This document shows, piece after piece, positions 23,380-36,282 of a stretch of DNA of 64,000 nucleotides. The DNA is from Diphasiastrum complanatum (taxonomy: Eukaryota; Streptophyta; Lycopodiopsida; Lycopodiales; Lycopodiaceae): the NCBI GenBank assembly GCA_029204225.1, contig CM055108.1, forward strand, positions 2,510,348 to 2,574,347, read 5' to 3'. Made by a program: the position numbers and the translations under genes. Below the pieces are notes generated by a model. That model had not been told where the DNA came from. It searched no databases and saw nothing but the letters and a program-made list of their open reading frames with translations. Each line of letters begins with the position of its first letter. Position 1 is the first letter of the stretch.

Positions 23380-24451
23380 AGACAGCGGAACAGTTCTCTA
23401 TCCAAGGTGGGTTACTATTTCGGAATGGGAAAATTTGTGTATCGTCGGATGATGAGTTAAAAAAAAAGATTCTTTATGAGTGTCATGACGTTCCTTGTGT
23501 AGGTCATCTGGGTATACACAGGACTTTGGATTTGGTCAGAAGAGAGTTTCATTGGCCGAAAGTCAAGCCATTTGTTGAGTCTTATGTGGTTAAAGACCTT
23601 GCCAGTTATCCAATGCTGAACGCTTAAAGACTGGAGGGTTGTTACATCCCCTAGATATCCCTCAGAAACGATAAGAAAGTATATCTATGGATTTCGTGGT
23701 TGGACTTCCAAGGACCCAATGCCAAAATGATTCTATTTGGGTTGTGGTGGACAAGTTGACAAAGTTAGCTACTTTTATACCAATCAAGTCAACTGCTAAG
23801 GCTTCGGATTTAGCGCAGATCTTTGTGGAAAGATTATTTAGGCTCTACGGACTGCCAAGTGATATAGTTAGTGATAGAGATCCTAAGTTTATAGGTCACT
23901 TTTGGTCAGCTGTATTCCATAAGCTTGAAACCTCGCTTAGTTTTAGTTCTTCTGATCATCCTGAATCAGATGGCCAGAGTAAGAGAACTAATTAGACTAT
24001 GGAAGATATGTTGAGAACTTATGTGTCTCACAGGCAATCTCAGTGGGAAGATTACATTCCCTTTGATTGAGTTTGCTTATAACAGTAGAGAACATTCTTC
24101 TATTGGTTATAGTCCGTTTATGCTGATGACGATTTTCAACCTAGATCTCCGGTAAATGTGGAGACAAAGTCTGTTAAGATCCAGAAAGTTGTAGATTTCT
24201 TGCATGATATGCATGAAATGTTGCAAGTGGCCCGTGACTGTATCCGGAGTGCTCAGGATAGAGCTAAGCACTATGCCGATCTTAAAAGGTCTCCCAAAGA
24301 TTTTAAAATTCATGATTGGGTATATCTTAGAATACCTAAGAATTCTAAGACTATGAGTACATGGAAGCATTATAAATTGTCTACGAGATATTGTGGACCG
24401 TTTTGGATTATAAAGAAAATTGGTTCTTTAGCTTACGGACTAGATCTTTAG
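23380..24451 (+). pseudogene. Chromovirus 1 integrase
   Basis: The zinc-binding part is recognisable (CHDVPCVGHLGIHRTLDL, FHWPKVKPFV), but the Cys pair after it is lost. The core (23687-23995) starts MDFVVGLPRTQCQND and keeps two Asp residues (MDFVVGLP, VSDRDPKF). The catalytic Glu position reads HPESDGQSKRTN, Lys instead of Glu; the sister copy at 31445-32137 still has Glu. A frameshift near 24065 and a stop at 24449 follow. The GPFWIIKKIGSLAY block (GPF/Y module) ends the integrase. Confidence 0.8.
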
Positions 24452-24472
24452 AACAAGACTACAGCTCACCTA

Positions 24473-24730
24473 GTGTTTTATGTAAGCCGATTGAAATTAA
24501 GTTTGCATGAAGGTGAAGTAGTTGGTTCAGAGGAAGATCTTACCCATCTGGAGGACTCATCGCTTAGTGTTCCTTTGGAACCTGAAAAGGTACTTAGAAC
24601 TAGAGATAAACAATTGAGAAATCGTTCTATCTCTGAGTGCTTGATCAAGTGGAAGGGATGGACTGAGGATGATGATTCATGGGAAAGGGTCGAAAGCATA
24701 AAGAAGAATTTCCCTAGTTTTCATTTCTAG
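24473..24730 (+). pseudogene. Chromodomain at the integrase C-terminus (chromovirus 1)
   Basis: After the FYVSRLKLSLHEG segment the frame ends with SECLIKWKGWTEDDDSWERV and a short ESIKKNFPSF helix, a chromodomain. Such domains at the end of Gypsy integrases define chromoviruses and are thought to direct insertion to chromatin with methylated H3K9. The aromatic Trp residues (W-K-G-W and SWE) are present. This part is in one open frame to the stop at 24728. The same domain in the sister copy (25860-26080, minus) is more damaged. Confidence 0.85.
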
Positions 24731-24758
24731 AGATAGAAATGGTTTAAGGGAAGAAGAA

Positions 24759-25850
<1,092 letters not shown>

Positions 25851-26087
25851 TTCTTTCCCCCTTGAACCACCTTTATCTGTAGAAGTGAAAACTAGGGAAG
25901 TTCGTCTTTGTGCTTTCGACCACTCCCATGAATCATCATCCTCAGTTCGTCCCTTCCACCTAATCAAGCACTAAGAAATAGAACGATTCATCAATTATTT
26001 ATCTCTAGTTTTGAGTACCTTTTCAAGTTCCAAATGAACACTAAGCGATAAGTCCTCCAAATGGGTAAGATCTTCCTTTGAACCAAC
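25851..26087 (-). pseudogene. Chromovirus 2 chromodomain region (left of nested Copia)
   Basis: On the minus strand MIRWKGRTEDDDSWEW aligns with the chromodomain of copy 1, with Arg for the second Trp of WKGW and a frameshift after SWE. Upstream on this strand, to 26087, lies the linker segment. A Copia element is inserted at 26088, and the rest of the integrase resumes at 31333. Confidence 0.8.
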
Positions 26088-26912
26088 TGTGAGAAATTGG
26101 CAAAAATCTAGCTTGGTATTTTTTATATAGAAGTTTGTATGTGAATCTCACATGTGTGGAGGATGTTCCCACGTGTGGAGAATTGTAAAGTAAATAAAAA
26201 TGTTTGATATAGGGGTCTCATAGAATTTCATAGTCAAGCATTTAGGTGTAGGATGTTGATAGGGTCAAATTTGGCATAGATGGCAAATTATCCATTTCCA
26301 CTTGTAATGCCACTATTGAGCCAAAATAGAGTAGGAGGCCAAACTTGTGCCAATTAGAGTGTAGACAAGTGTAATGCTTTTGTTTAATGAAGTTTAAGAG
26401 GTCCAATAGGATTTAGAGGTGGAACCATGTGTGGTCCAATAGGAATTTGAGGTGTGCTTGAATATAGTCCAATAGAATTGAGAGGTGCATGGATCAATGG
26501 TCCAATAGAATTAGGAGGTGGCAAAGTGTGATCCAATCATAGTTAGGCATAGTGGTAGCTCGTGGATCTATTAGTATCATTGTACTCCTCATTTGGATCT
26601 AATTGATTTTGAGATTGAGTGGATTTTGAGTGTCATTGAATTTCTAGCTTTCTCTCTCTACCCGAGAGCTCATGATGGTTTTTCTCTCTCTACCCAAGGA
26701 GAGCAGCTTGTTTTTACTTAGATTATTTTTTGAATACTTCCCACATGTGTGAGTGAGAGTTGGAAGTGATTGAATGCATGTAGTAGTGTGTTTTTGCCAT
26801 AGAATCAAAGATAGATCTTGAATCTCAATCTAGTCTTGATCTTGGTGCATCTACACACCTTAGGAGATCACAAGTACATGTAGTGGACAATCCACACGTG
26901 TGAAATTCAACA
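26088..26912 (+). repeat. 5' LTR of Copia A
   Basis: An 825-bp LTR from TGTGAGAAATTGGC to GAAATTCAACA. It contains several copies of a GGTCCAATAG(G/A) motif (26401-26530), each 40-60 bp apart, and a CACATGTGTG palindrome-like element near 26750. The LTR borders directly on the PBS. Confidence 0.9.
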
Positions 26913-26924
26913 TGGTATCAGAGC
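26913..26924 (+). promoter_or_regulatory. Primer-binding site (tRNA-Met), Copia A
   Basis: TGGTATCAGAGC immediately follows the LTR end, the standard Copia arrangement. Confidence 0.9.
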
Positions 26925-27669
26925 CTACCTAAGGTTACCATGCATTTTGATCCATTTGAGTGAAAACTATTCGTCAATCTTGAGCTAGAAATTGTCAAGG
27001 CCCATTTTCCTAGCTATCTTGTTCAATTTTGGATCAAAAGAGATCAAAAGGACATTGATTGGGTCTGACCTGGTACTGTACAGAATCAGGTGCTCAGACA
27101 CATGTGAGGAACATCCAATTTCAGTTTGGAAGTTCTCTCTCATGCTTGATCCATTTATCTTGCTTGATAGCTTGTTTTGAAGCTATTTTTGTCTAGTTTC
27201 TGATGCAATCAGTTTCATTCCAATTGGTAGTGCCAATAAAAAATTTTAAGCTTATGAAGAGGGTTAGGTAGGGCACCTAGAACTGGGTGGACACATTTGG
27301 TTTTTTCAAGAGATTGCTTGTTTGATCCAAAATCACAGTTGAATGCTTACCAATCTCATCTATATGTGATCTAGGCACTGTTTTGAGATCTTAGCCATTT
27401 TGTTTCATGCAATATCATTGTATTTGAGTCAAATTTGGTTTCTTAGTGTATTTCACACATGCTAAGAGTTTTTGATCCTAACTTTGCCCATACCCCATCA
27501 GTTGATGTGAAGTAGATCTAGTTTTGGAGAGATTGAGATAGCTAGTGAAAATCATCTCACAGTTTGTTGCAAGATCTTGCATAGGAGATGGTAGCACACC
27601 ATTATTGGATCCTATAGTGAGAGAGAAGCAACATTTTTTGTTCATCACTTTTATTTATCTCCACTTTAC
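26925..27669 (+). other. Copia A leader
   Basis: About 745 bp between PBS and gag start. The frame 26992-27180 has no recognisable product. Nothing else is seen. Confidence 0.6.
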
Positions 27670-28546
27670 ATGACTTCAATGAGTTCATACTTGTTGCAAC
27701 CAAGTGAGAGATTGTCTACTTCCAATTATTCAATATGGAAGTTGAGGATGGAGTCCATCTTGATACTCCATGATGTGATGGACATTGTACTTGGGATTGA
27801 GGAAGAGCCTCAAGTCCTTAAAGAAGTACAAAAATACAAGAAGAGAGCTAGTGGATCTCCACTATATTAAGATGAATGTCTCTAATGAAATATTGAGGGA
27901 GCTTGGTGATTGTTCTACATCCAAGGAAGCTTGGGATTGTCTCAAGTCCATCTATGAGGCTAAGAACACCTCTAGGCTCCTCACTCTTAGAAATCAAATA
28001 TTCCAAAGTAGTCAAAAGAGTGATGAGAGTGCATCTAATTATGTTCTGAGAGTCAAGGATATTCATAGGGAGCTTGCATGTATTGGTGACTCAATCAATC
28101 AAAGCGAGCTAGTTCAAGTCATTCTCAATGGCTTGAGAGATGAATATGACAACCTTGTCCAATCCTATGCCATTAAGGAGGAGCTACCAAGTTTGGAGGC
28201 CCTTCAAAGTGTGCTTATTTATGAAGAATCAAGACAAGAGTACAAACTCTTGAGGATGGACAAGCTATCACTCAATCATGATGATGGCAAAGTTCTATTT
28301 GCCAAGCACAAAGAGAGGAGTAAGAAGCAACATCATCACTTCTCTAATGACAAAGCTAAAGACCAATATGGAGAGGAGGGGGATACCTCTCATGCTTCTA
28401 CTTCAAATCTCAAGAAGAAGAAAATCAAGTGCTTTTATTGTGGCAAGAAAGGCCATTATGCCACCAATAGCTTCAAGAAGAAGAATCAACTCAATCAAGC
28501 CAACATCACCAATGAGAAAGAAGACTATATTGCAAGTGATGGATAA
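27670..28546 (+). pseudogene. Copia A gag
   Basis: Starts MTSMSSYLLQPSERLSTSNY. The first frame (27670-27870) gives SIWKLRMESILILHDVMDIV; a one-base shift near 27860 moves to the frame that continues to 28546. That frame holds the UBN2 helices (EILRELGDCSTSKEAWDCL), FQSSQKSDESASNYVLRV and LVQVILNGL. Its zinc knuckle reads CFYCGKKGHYATNSF, where the last Cys of CCHC is Ser. Gag makes the particle, and could be this element's only own contribution if its enzymes come from elsewhere. Confidence 0.85.
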
Positions 28547-28555
28547 GGCTCTCTT

Positions 28556-29163
28556 ATGGCATCAAGCTTCTCCTATTCCACCTTCAACAAGGATGACTCA
28601 TGGTATATTGATAGTGGAGCATTTTCACATATGTGTGGCTCCAAGCACTTTTTTTCATCTATTTTGCCTTATGATGGAGTCAAGAAGACCATATACTTTG
28701 CAAGTAAGCATGAGTGCAATATTGAAGGAGTAGGGATTATTCCCTTGAAAAGCTTGCATCTTCTAAAGATCTCTTTCTCAACAATGTTCTTTTTGTCCCA
28801 AAGCTTACAAAGAACATCTTAAGTGTTGGCCAACTTCTTGATAGTGGCTTTGATGTCAATTTCAATATTGACAATTGTGTGATTAAGAAGGATGGTGAGA
28901 TCCTTGCATATGGATCAAGATTTGAAGGCATCTACAAATTGGATCCAAGTGAGAGTGCAAACTCTCTTGATGTTTCTTATATGTCCAATATTTCAAAGGA
29001 GGATGATCACACAAGATGCACATATCTTCTCTCTTCAAGTATTATGGTGTATGATTATTCCTTATTATTCAAAGCATATGTTGAGAAGAAATTCTCATTG
29101 AAGATCAAAGCTTTGAGGAGTATTGGAGCTCTTGAAGAAATAGCACCATATGAAGTTTTATAA
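28556..29163 (+). pseudogene. Copia A protease and integrase remnant
   Basis: SWYIDSGAFSHMCGSKHFF is the Copia aspartic protease active site. After a frameshift near 28790 the gag-pre-integrase part follows (SVGQLLDSGFDVNF, DGEILAYGSRFEGIYKLD). Then comes a piece of integrase core, FKAYVEKKFSLKIKALRS, which breaks off just before the second catalytic Asp. It is joined to an APYEVL segment from near the integrase C-terminus. So most of the integrase catalytic core is deleted. Confidence 0.7.
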
Positions 29164-30261
29164 AAGATGAAGCCTAAGGTTGATCACCTTAGTGAACTTG
29201 GTAGTGCTTGCTTTGCACATATTCTTTTGGAAACAAGGAGGAAGGATGATCCAAGCTCATGGATCATGATTGAATACTCATCCATCAAGGAGGCCTTTAG
29301 TGTCTTTACACTCTCTATTTCAAATGTGATCATGAATAGAGATGTCATGTTGCATGAAGATTCAATCTTGGAAGTGGCCGAGATCAAGGCTTCTCAAGAA
29401 GCATCACAAGTTATACTTTTTTGAAGGTATTCAAGTTATGATGGGGCCAATGTGTGAGGAGGAGTTTCTTCTTCATATGATTTCAGGAAGATCTTCAAGA
29501 TGCATGGCCGAGTCTTTATGGCTCACCTTACATGGCAAAGAGGGGAATCTTTCATGTTGTATCTACTACAACACATTCATATATGCTTCTCTTCCTTTGC
29601 TTGAAATGCTATCTTGCTTCATTAAATTTTTTGGATCTCAAAGTTCAAGAAAAGCTATACTAGTTTTGTATGATGCTTATGGTATGGACATGTTTCTTGT
29701 CATTATTGAATTAGATGTGTTTCCAATACTTTTTGAAAGCAAGATATTGTATTGTCAAAAGTATGTTCTTGGTTCTAGTAAGAACAAGATTGAGCTTGGT
29801 ACTCACTTTTTTGAAAATCATGTTTTCACATGTTTTGAGGCAAATTGTAAACTCCTCTTGAGATTAAGTGAAGCATCCAAAGTGGACACTTACATCCTTG
29901 AGAGAGTAACTAGCCTAAAAAAGATCAAGAAAGTCTTTGATATCAAGATTAGATCCATCATGGATATAGTTCATTGTATGTGGACTAGTCAAGCTAGAAA
30001 GCATAATCTTGATAATCATCATTGTTTCACATCTTATGATCTTGATCTCCATGATCTTTATGAGGCTTGGAAGCCTTAGATTTCTCTATTTATGGTGCAT
30101 CCATCATGCAAGTGGAACTTTCAAAGCAAAGATCATCATCAAGCATGGAGGAAGCCCATGATCATAGTGGTGGCATATTGGTGGAGCACTTTTCAAAGGC
30201 ATTGGCAAGAGATCTCTACCAAAGAGATCTTATCATGGATATGGTGAGGGTGCTGCTATGA
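29164..30261 (+). pseudogene. Copia A X region (copy X1) in the RT slot
   Basis: The first part (29167-29424) is a strongly changed integrase C-terminus: KPKVDHLSELGSACFAHIL ... EYSSIKEAFSVFTLSI ... IMNRDVMLHED, on the pattern KPxVxHLRxFGCxxYAHV ... GYSxxSKAYRVY ... SRDVxFDE. It is followed in a shifted frame (29342-30079) by about 200 codons without RT motifs, sharing AESLWLTLHGKE, LVLYDAYGMDMFLV, LRLSEASKVDTYIL, DIKIRSIMD and LYEAWKP with X copies B and D2. The last frame (30067-30261) ends with FSKALARDLYQRDLIMD, which looks like the RNase H end (ADIFTKAL...). Function unknown; no YVDD, KTAFL or YGLKQ box. Confidence 0.6.
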
Positions 30262-30375
30262 TGGATCCCTTGGCTGATATTCACTTCTTATGCATACCAA
30301 AGGATCCATTCAAAAAGATTCACAAACTTCTCAAGTGATCTAGTACCTTTCCAAGCTATTTTTTGAGGAGGAGTG

Positions 30376-31332
30376 TGAGAAATTGGCAAAAATCTAGCTT
30401 GGTATTTTTAATATAAAAGTTTGTAAGTGAATCTCACATGTGTGGAGGATGTTCCCACATGTGGAGAATTGTAAAGTAAATAAAAATGTTTGATATAGGG
30501 GTCTCATAAAACTATTGAGCCAAAATAGAGTAGGAGGCCAAACTTGTGCCAATTAGAGTGTAGACAAGTGTAATGCTTTTGTTTGATGAAGTTTAAGAGG
30601 TCCAATAGGATTTAGAGGTGGAACCATGTGTGGTCCAATAGGAATTTGAGGTGTGCTTGAATATAGTCCAATAGAATTAAGAGGTGCATGGATCAATGGT
30701 CCAATAGAATTAAGAGGTGGCAAAGTGTGATCCAATCATAATTAAGCATAGTGGTAGCTCGTGGATCTACTTGTGCCAATTAGAGTGTAGACAAGTGTAA
30801 TGCTTTTGTTTGATGAAGTTTAAGAGGTCCAATAGGATTTAGAGGTGGAACCATGTGTGGTCCAATAGGAATTTGAGGTGTGCTTGAATATAGTCCAATA
30901 GAATTAAGAGGTGCATGGATCAATGGTCCAATAGAATTAAGAGGTGGCAAAGTGTGATCCAATCATAATTAAGCATAGTGGTAGCTCGTGGATCTACTAG
31001 TATCATTGTCCTCCTCATTTGGATCTAATTGATTTTGAGATTGAGTGGATTTTGAGTGTCATTGAATTTCTAGCTTTCTCTCTCTACTCGAGAGCTCATG
31101 ATGGTTTTTCTCTCTCTAACCGAGGAGAGCAGCTTGTTTTTACTTAGATTATTTTTTGAATACTTCTCACACATGTGAGTGAGAGTTGGAAGTGATTGAA
31201 TGCATGTAGTAGTGTGTTTTTGCCATAGAATCAAAGATAGATCTTGAATCTCAATCTAGTCTTGATCTTGGTGCATCTACACACCTTAGGAGATCACAAG
31301 TACATGTAGTGGACAACCCACAAAATTCAACA
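30376..31332 (+). repeat. 3' LTR of Copia A with internal duplication
   Basis: It starts TGTGAGAAATTGGC after the purine tract GAGGAGGAG and ends TTCAACA. It is longer (957 bp) than the 5' LTR (825 bp). It has lost a block after GGGGTCTCATAAAA, lacks a CACGTGTG near the end, and carries a 227-bp tandem duplication (30542-30768 and 30769-30995). Confidence 0.9.
30542..30995 (+). repeat. 227-bp tandem duplication inside the Copia A 3' LTR
   Basis: Two head-to-tail copies of 227 bp are nearly identical. The 5' LTR has only one copy, so it arose after or during the last transposition. Confidence 0.9.
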
Positions 31333-32137
31333 CCAACTACGTCACCTTCATGTAAACTTAATTCTAGACGGCTTACATGAAACACAAGGTGAGCTATAGA
31401 CTTGTTTTGAAGATCTAGTTCGTAAGCTAAAGAACCAATTTTCTTTATAATCTGAGATGGTCCACAATATCTTTTAGACAATTTATAATGCTTCTCTGTA
31501 CGCATAGTCTTAGAATCCTTAGGTATTCTAACATATACCCAATCATCAACTTGGGAGACCTCTTAAGATTGGCATATTGCTTATCTCTATCCTGAGCACT
31601 CCTGATACAATCACGGCCCACTTGCAACATTTCATGCATATCATGCAAAAAATCCACAACTTTTTGGATCTTAGCAAACTTCGTCTCCACATTTACTTGA
31701 GATCTAGGTTGAAAATTGTACATCAACATAAACGGACTATAACCAGTAGCAGAATGTTTCCTACTATTATAAGTAAACTCAATCAAAGAAACGTAATCTT
31801 CTCTCTGAGATTGCCTATGAGACACATATGTCCTCAACATATCCTCCATAGTCTGATTAGTTCTCTCAGTCCGGCCATCTGATTTAGGATGTCCAGAAGA
31901 ACTAAAACTAAGCGAGGTTTCTAGCTTATGGAATTCAACTGACCAGAAGTGACATGTAAATTTAGAATCTCTATCACTAATTATATCACTTGGTAGTACA
32001 TAAAGCCTAAATAATCTTTCTACAAATATCTGGGCCAAATCCAAAGCCTTAGCAGTTGACTTGACTAGTATAAAAGTAGCTAACTTTGTCAACCTGTCTA
32101 CCACAACCCAAATAGAGTCATTTTGGTATCCCACCAA
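31333..32137 (-). pseudogene. Chromovirus 2 integrase (right of nested Copia)
   Basis: On the minus strand from 32137: NDSIWVVVDRLTKLATF, IISDRDSKF (second Asp), HPKSDGRTERTNQTMED (catalytic Glu kept), EFTYNSRKHSATGYSPF, then a shifted end with the GPSQIIKKIGSLAYEL module and VFHVSRLELSLHEG. The first catalytic Asp and everything upstream (gag to RNase H) are missing; at 32137 the sequence changes to a Copia X fragment. It aligns with copy 1 at about 23700-24530. Confidence 0.85.
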
Positions 32138-33114
32138 GGAGGCCTATAAAGCCTTTATACTCTCTATTTCAAAAGTGATGGAGAGTAAGGAAGTCATATT
32201 TTATGAAGATCTACATTCAACATTGGAAGGGACTGAAATCAAGGCATCTCAAGATGCATATCAAATCATACCTATTGAGGATTATCAAGATGCGAAGGGG
32301 TTGAGGTTTGAGGAGGAGCCTCTTCAATATATGATTGGATCTTCAAGATGGATGGCCAAGTCTTTATGGCTCATCTTTTATGGAAAAGAGAGGCAATTTT
32401 CAGGTGGTATTCACTTCAACATATTCTCTCATGCTTCTCTTTCATTACTTGATGTACCATCTTGCTTTTATGAGGTTTCCACATCTCATAGTTGGAGTGA
32501 GGTAATGCTTGTCTTGTATCATGCCTCTAGTATGGACATATTACTTGTCACTCATGGCTTAGATATGTTTCAAAATTACTTAGAAAGCAAGTGGTTGAGT
32601 CATCAAGTGTAAACTTCTCTTGAGATTAGGTGAAGCATCCAAAGAGGACACTTACATCCTTGAGCAAGTGTTTAGCCTCAAGAAGACCAATATTTCATTT
32701 GATATCAAGATTAGATCTATCATGGATAAAGTTCATAGTATGTGGACTAGTCAAACTAGAATGCTTAATCTTGATAATCAACATTTTTGTTCATCTGATG
32801 ATCTTGATCTCTATGAGGCATGGAAGCCTCTGATTTTCATCATGGTGCAACCATCTTCATGCAAATGGTACTTTCAAATCAAAGATCATCATCAAGCATG
32901 GAAGAAGCACGTGGATATAGTGGCAAATTGGTGGAATGCTCTTCAAAGATGTTGGCAAATGATTTCTACCAAAGAAATCTTATCATGGATATGGTGAGTG
33001 TGCTGCTATGATGGATCCTTTTGCTGGTTTTTTTACTTCATATGCATACCAAAGGATCCAGTCAAATTTTTTCACAAACTCCTTGATCTTACCAAGCTAG
33101 TTTTTCAAGAGGAG
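32138..33114 (+). pseudogene. Copia B fragment with X region (copy X2)
   Basis: It begins abruptly at the break in chromovirus 2. Changed integrase C-terminus (STKEAYKAFILSI, ESKEVIFYED), then MAKSLWLIFYGKE, VMLVLYHASSMDILLV and LESKWLSHQV, with a stop at 32610. A second frame (32620-32997) gives RLGEASKEDTYILEQV, DIKIRSIMDKVHSMWTS and LYEAWKPL. A final overlapping frame ends with NDFYQRNLIMDMV. It is collinear with X1 of Copia A and X3 of Copia D2. No RT motif. Confidence 0.6.
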
Positions 33115-33490
33115 TGTGAAAAATTGTCAAAATCTATCTTGGATATTTTTTGTGTTTTTAGTTTGTGAGAAAATATCACATGTGTGTTCCCACATGTAGA
33201 AAAAGAAAAAATAGTTTAGTCATGTTGACTTTAGGGGTATCATAAAGATTTTGTATCAAGCATCTTGGTGTAGAACATTGATAGGGCCAAAATTGGCATA
33301 GAGGTCAAAATGGTCAAATCCACATGTAAAGCCACAATTTGGCCAAAAGTAGATTGAAATGCAAACTTGAGGTAGTTAGACTTGTGACACATGTCAAGTT
33401 TAGGTTTGATGAGTGATGCACCCTATGTGGTAGAATGTGGTAGCAAAAGTCAAAGGGTCCAATCATAAGAGAGAGATGTGTTGGAAGGGT
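33115..33490 (+). repeat. 3' LTR start of Copia B (family A-like)
   Basis: It begins TGTGAAAAATTGTCAAAATC after the purine tract AAGAGGAG and follows the family A LTR pattern (CACATGTGTG, GGGGTATCATA, GATAGGGCCAAAATTGGC), with much divergence. Similarity fades near a TA/TATG repeat at about 33500. Confidence 0.6.
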
Positions 33491-33497
33491 CCACAGC

Positions 33498-33543
<46 letters not shown>

Positions 33544-33547
33544 TATG
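33498..33547 (+). repeat. (TA)n(TATG)n microsatellite
   Basis: Alternating TA followed by about seven GTAT units. No other content. Confidence 0.9.
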
Positions 33548-33653
33548 AGCAAAGAGAAGGAGTTAGTTAGTGAGTTGTGAGTTGTTAGTGTGACAGTGAT
33601 CTAACGACCAAAAGGATTCTTCATTAGCTAGATCCTTAGAGTTAGTGATTTAC

Positions 33654-34529
<876 letters not shown>

Positions 34530-34530
<1 letters not shown>

Positions 34531-36280
34531 GAAAGGCTTCAAGGATAAGAATACAAAGGCAGAACAACCAGTATTATCACAACCATAATTGCAGCAGCAT
34601 AGTCACTCATCGTCCAAGACCAAACTATTTTGCAAATACTACAAAAGGACCAACCATGACATCAAAGACTGTCACATACTCAAGCACAATGAAACAAAGA
34701 AGAAGATGCAACAGCACCAAGAAGGCAACTCTAACACAGTTAGAGGTTCACAAGATGAAGAGAAGGTGTTGATGGTATAAGATCAATCCAGTAGAGATGC
34801 CCATCAATGGTATCTCGATTCAGGTGTTTCTCAGCACATGACGTCATGCAAAGACCTCTTCTCTAAACTCGCAGTTACAGAATCAAAGTACATTTTCTTT
34901 GGTGACTCCGAATCACATCAAGTCGAAGGCCAAGGTTCTATTTGACTACAGTTCTTTGATGGCATCACTAGGCAGCTAAATGGTGTACTTTATGTACCCA
35001 AGTTAACAAAGAACCTTTTATCTATTAGCAAGATCACAAATCAGGGCTATAGAGCTTTGTTCACTGCCAACCAATGTACTATTTTAGATGAGAATTAAAA
35101 AGAAATTCTATCTGCTTGTAGAGAAGAAAATTTGTACATACTGAGTCACGATTTTGCACTGTCTATGAGCTGCTCAAATGCTAACTTATGGCATCAAAGA
35201 TTAGGTCATCTAAACATGTGCTCAATCTTGTATATGCATTATAACAAAATGGTCAAGGACATGAATATAAACATTGTTCCCACGACTAATCAGACTATCT
35301 ATGAAAATTGTCTACTAGGGAAACAACTTAGAACGAGATTTCCTAGAGGACAAGCCAAAAGGGCGAAGTCCATCTTGTCACTGATACACAATGATTTGTG
35401 TGGTCCTATGAGCGTACCTTCATTAGGTCAAGTTCTATATTTATCATATTCATTGATGATTACTCTCGATTTACCAGAGTTATGTTCATAAAGAACAAGT
35501 CAGAAGTATTTCGTTGCTTCAAAGAATTCAAGCAATACGCTAAGAATCAAACTGGTCAGAGGAACAAGGCCCTACAGTCTGATTCAGGGGGAGAGTTCTT
35601 GTCAAATGAGATGAAGGACTAACTATCTTCATGTGGCGTGCACCTTCAGTTTACTACGGGCTACACTTCACAACAAAACGGAAGAACCGCACACTGTTGG
35701 AAGTTGCACGATCCATGACAGTCAATTCACATTTGCCTCAAACCTTTTGGACAGAAGCTATTTCCATGGCTTGCTATTTGCAAAATTACACTAGCACTAA
35801 AGCAGTTGATTCCAAGACACTGTTTGAAGCCTACTACGGCTACAAACCAAGTTTGAAACACCTACGTGTTTTTAGATGTCTCTTCTATGCACAAGTGTCG
35901 TCTGATTTGAGGAAAAAACCGGACCCAGTAAGCTGTAAAAGCATTTTCATTGGCTATTCAACATCACACAATGCATATCGTGTATACGATATTGCTACGG
36001 GCCAAATCTCAATCAGTCACGATGTTGTCTTCCTTGAAGACAAGTATTACGATTTCAAGCAGAAGCAACCAATGCAAGAGTATGCCATAGTAGCTCCACC
36101 TTCCGTCGATAGGCTACGACCTACGACTGTTCAAACAACGGAGTTCGCCCCAATGGCTCCACTTACTGTCGATGGGCCTAGACCCACAATTGTCAATTGC
36201 AAAATGCTACGATCCCAGTCATTCACCAAGGAGCAACAATATATTTTGATTCGGTTGATGACAATGCTGCTGAGGTCTGT
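34530..36280 (+). pseudogene. Copia I gag end, protease and integrase
   Basis: A zinc knuckle with one Cys lost (CKYYKRTNHDIKDC), protease WYLDSGVSQHMTSCKD, the block YVPKLTKNLLSISKI, and an integrase zinc finger starting LWHQRLGHLNM. The core follows in changing frames: SLIHNDLCGPM (first Asp), FIDDYSRFTRVMF, QSDSGGEFLSNEM (second Asp). The Glu block is broken after SQQNG by a frame change and missing bases. The C-terminal part is open (35631-36347): RSMTVNSHLPQTFW, LFEAYYGYKPSLKHLRVF, IGYSTSHNAYRVYD, ISHDVVFLED. It ends in the linker before RT, at a junction with the inverted fragment J. Confidence 0.85.
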
Positions 36281-36282
36281 TT

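Larger units (their letters stand above)
26088..31332 (+). mobile_element. Copia family A, complete with both LTRs and TSD
   Basis: 5' LTR 26088-26912, PBS 26913, gag, protease, integrase remnant, X region, 3' LTR 30376-31332. The 5 bp CCAAC directly before (26083-26087) and after (31333-31337) form a perfect target-site duplication. Joining the two flanks restores the chromovirus 2 sequence, as seen from copy 1. Internal length is about 3.5 kb, short for Copia, because the integrase core and RT are missing. It is non-autonomous. Confidence 0.92.

Noticed and set aside
30553-30962. Two identical 60-codon minus-strand frames in the Copia A 3' LTR
   Set aside because: They are identical only because the LTR segment is duplicated. 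They have no domain and lie antisense to the LTR.
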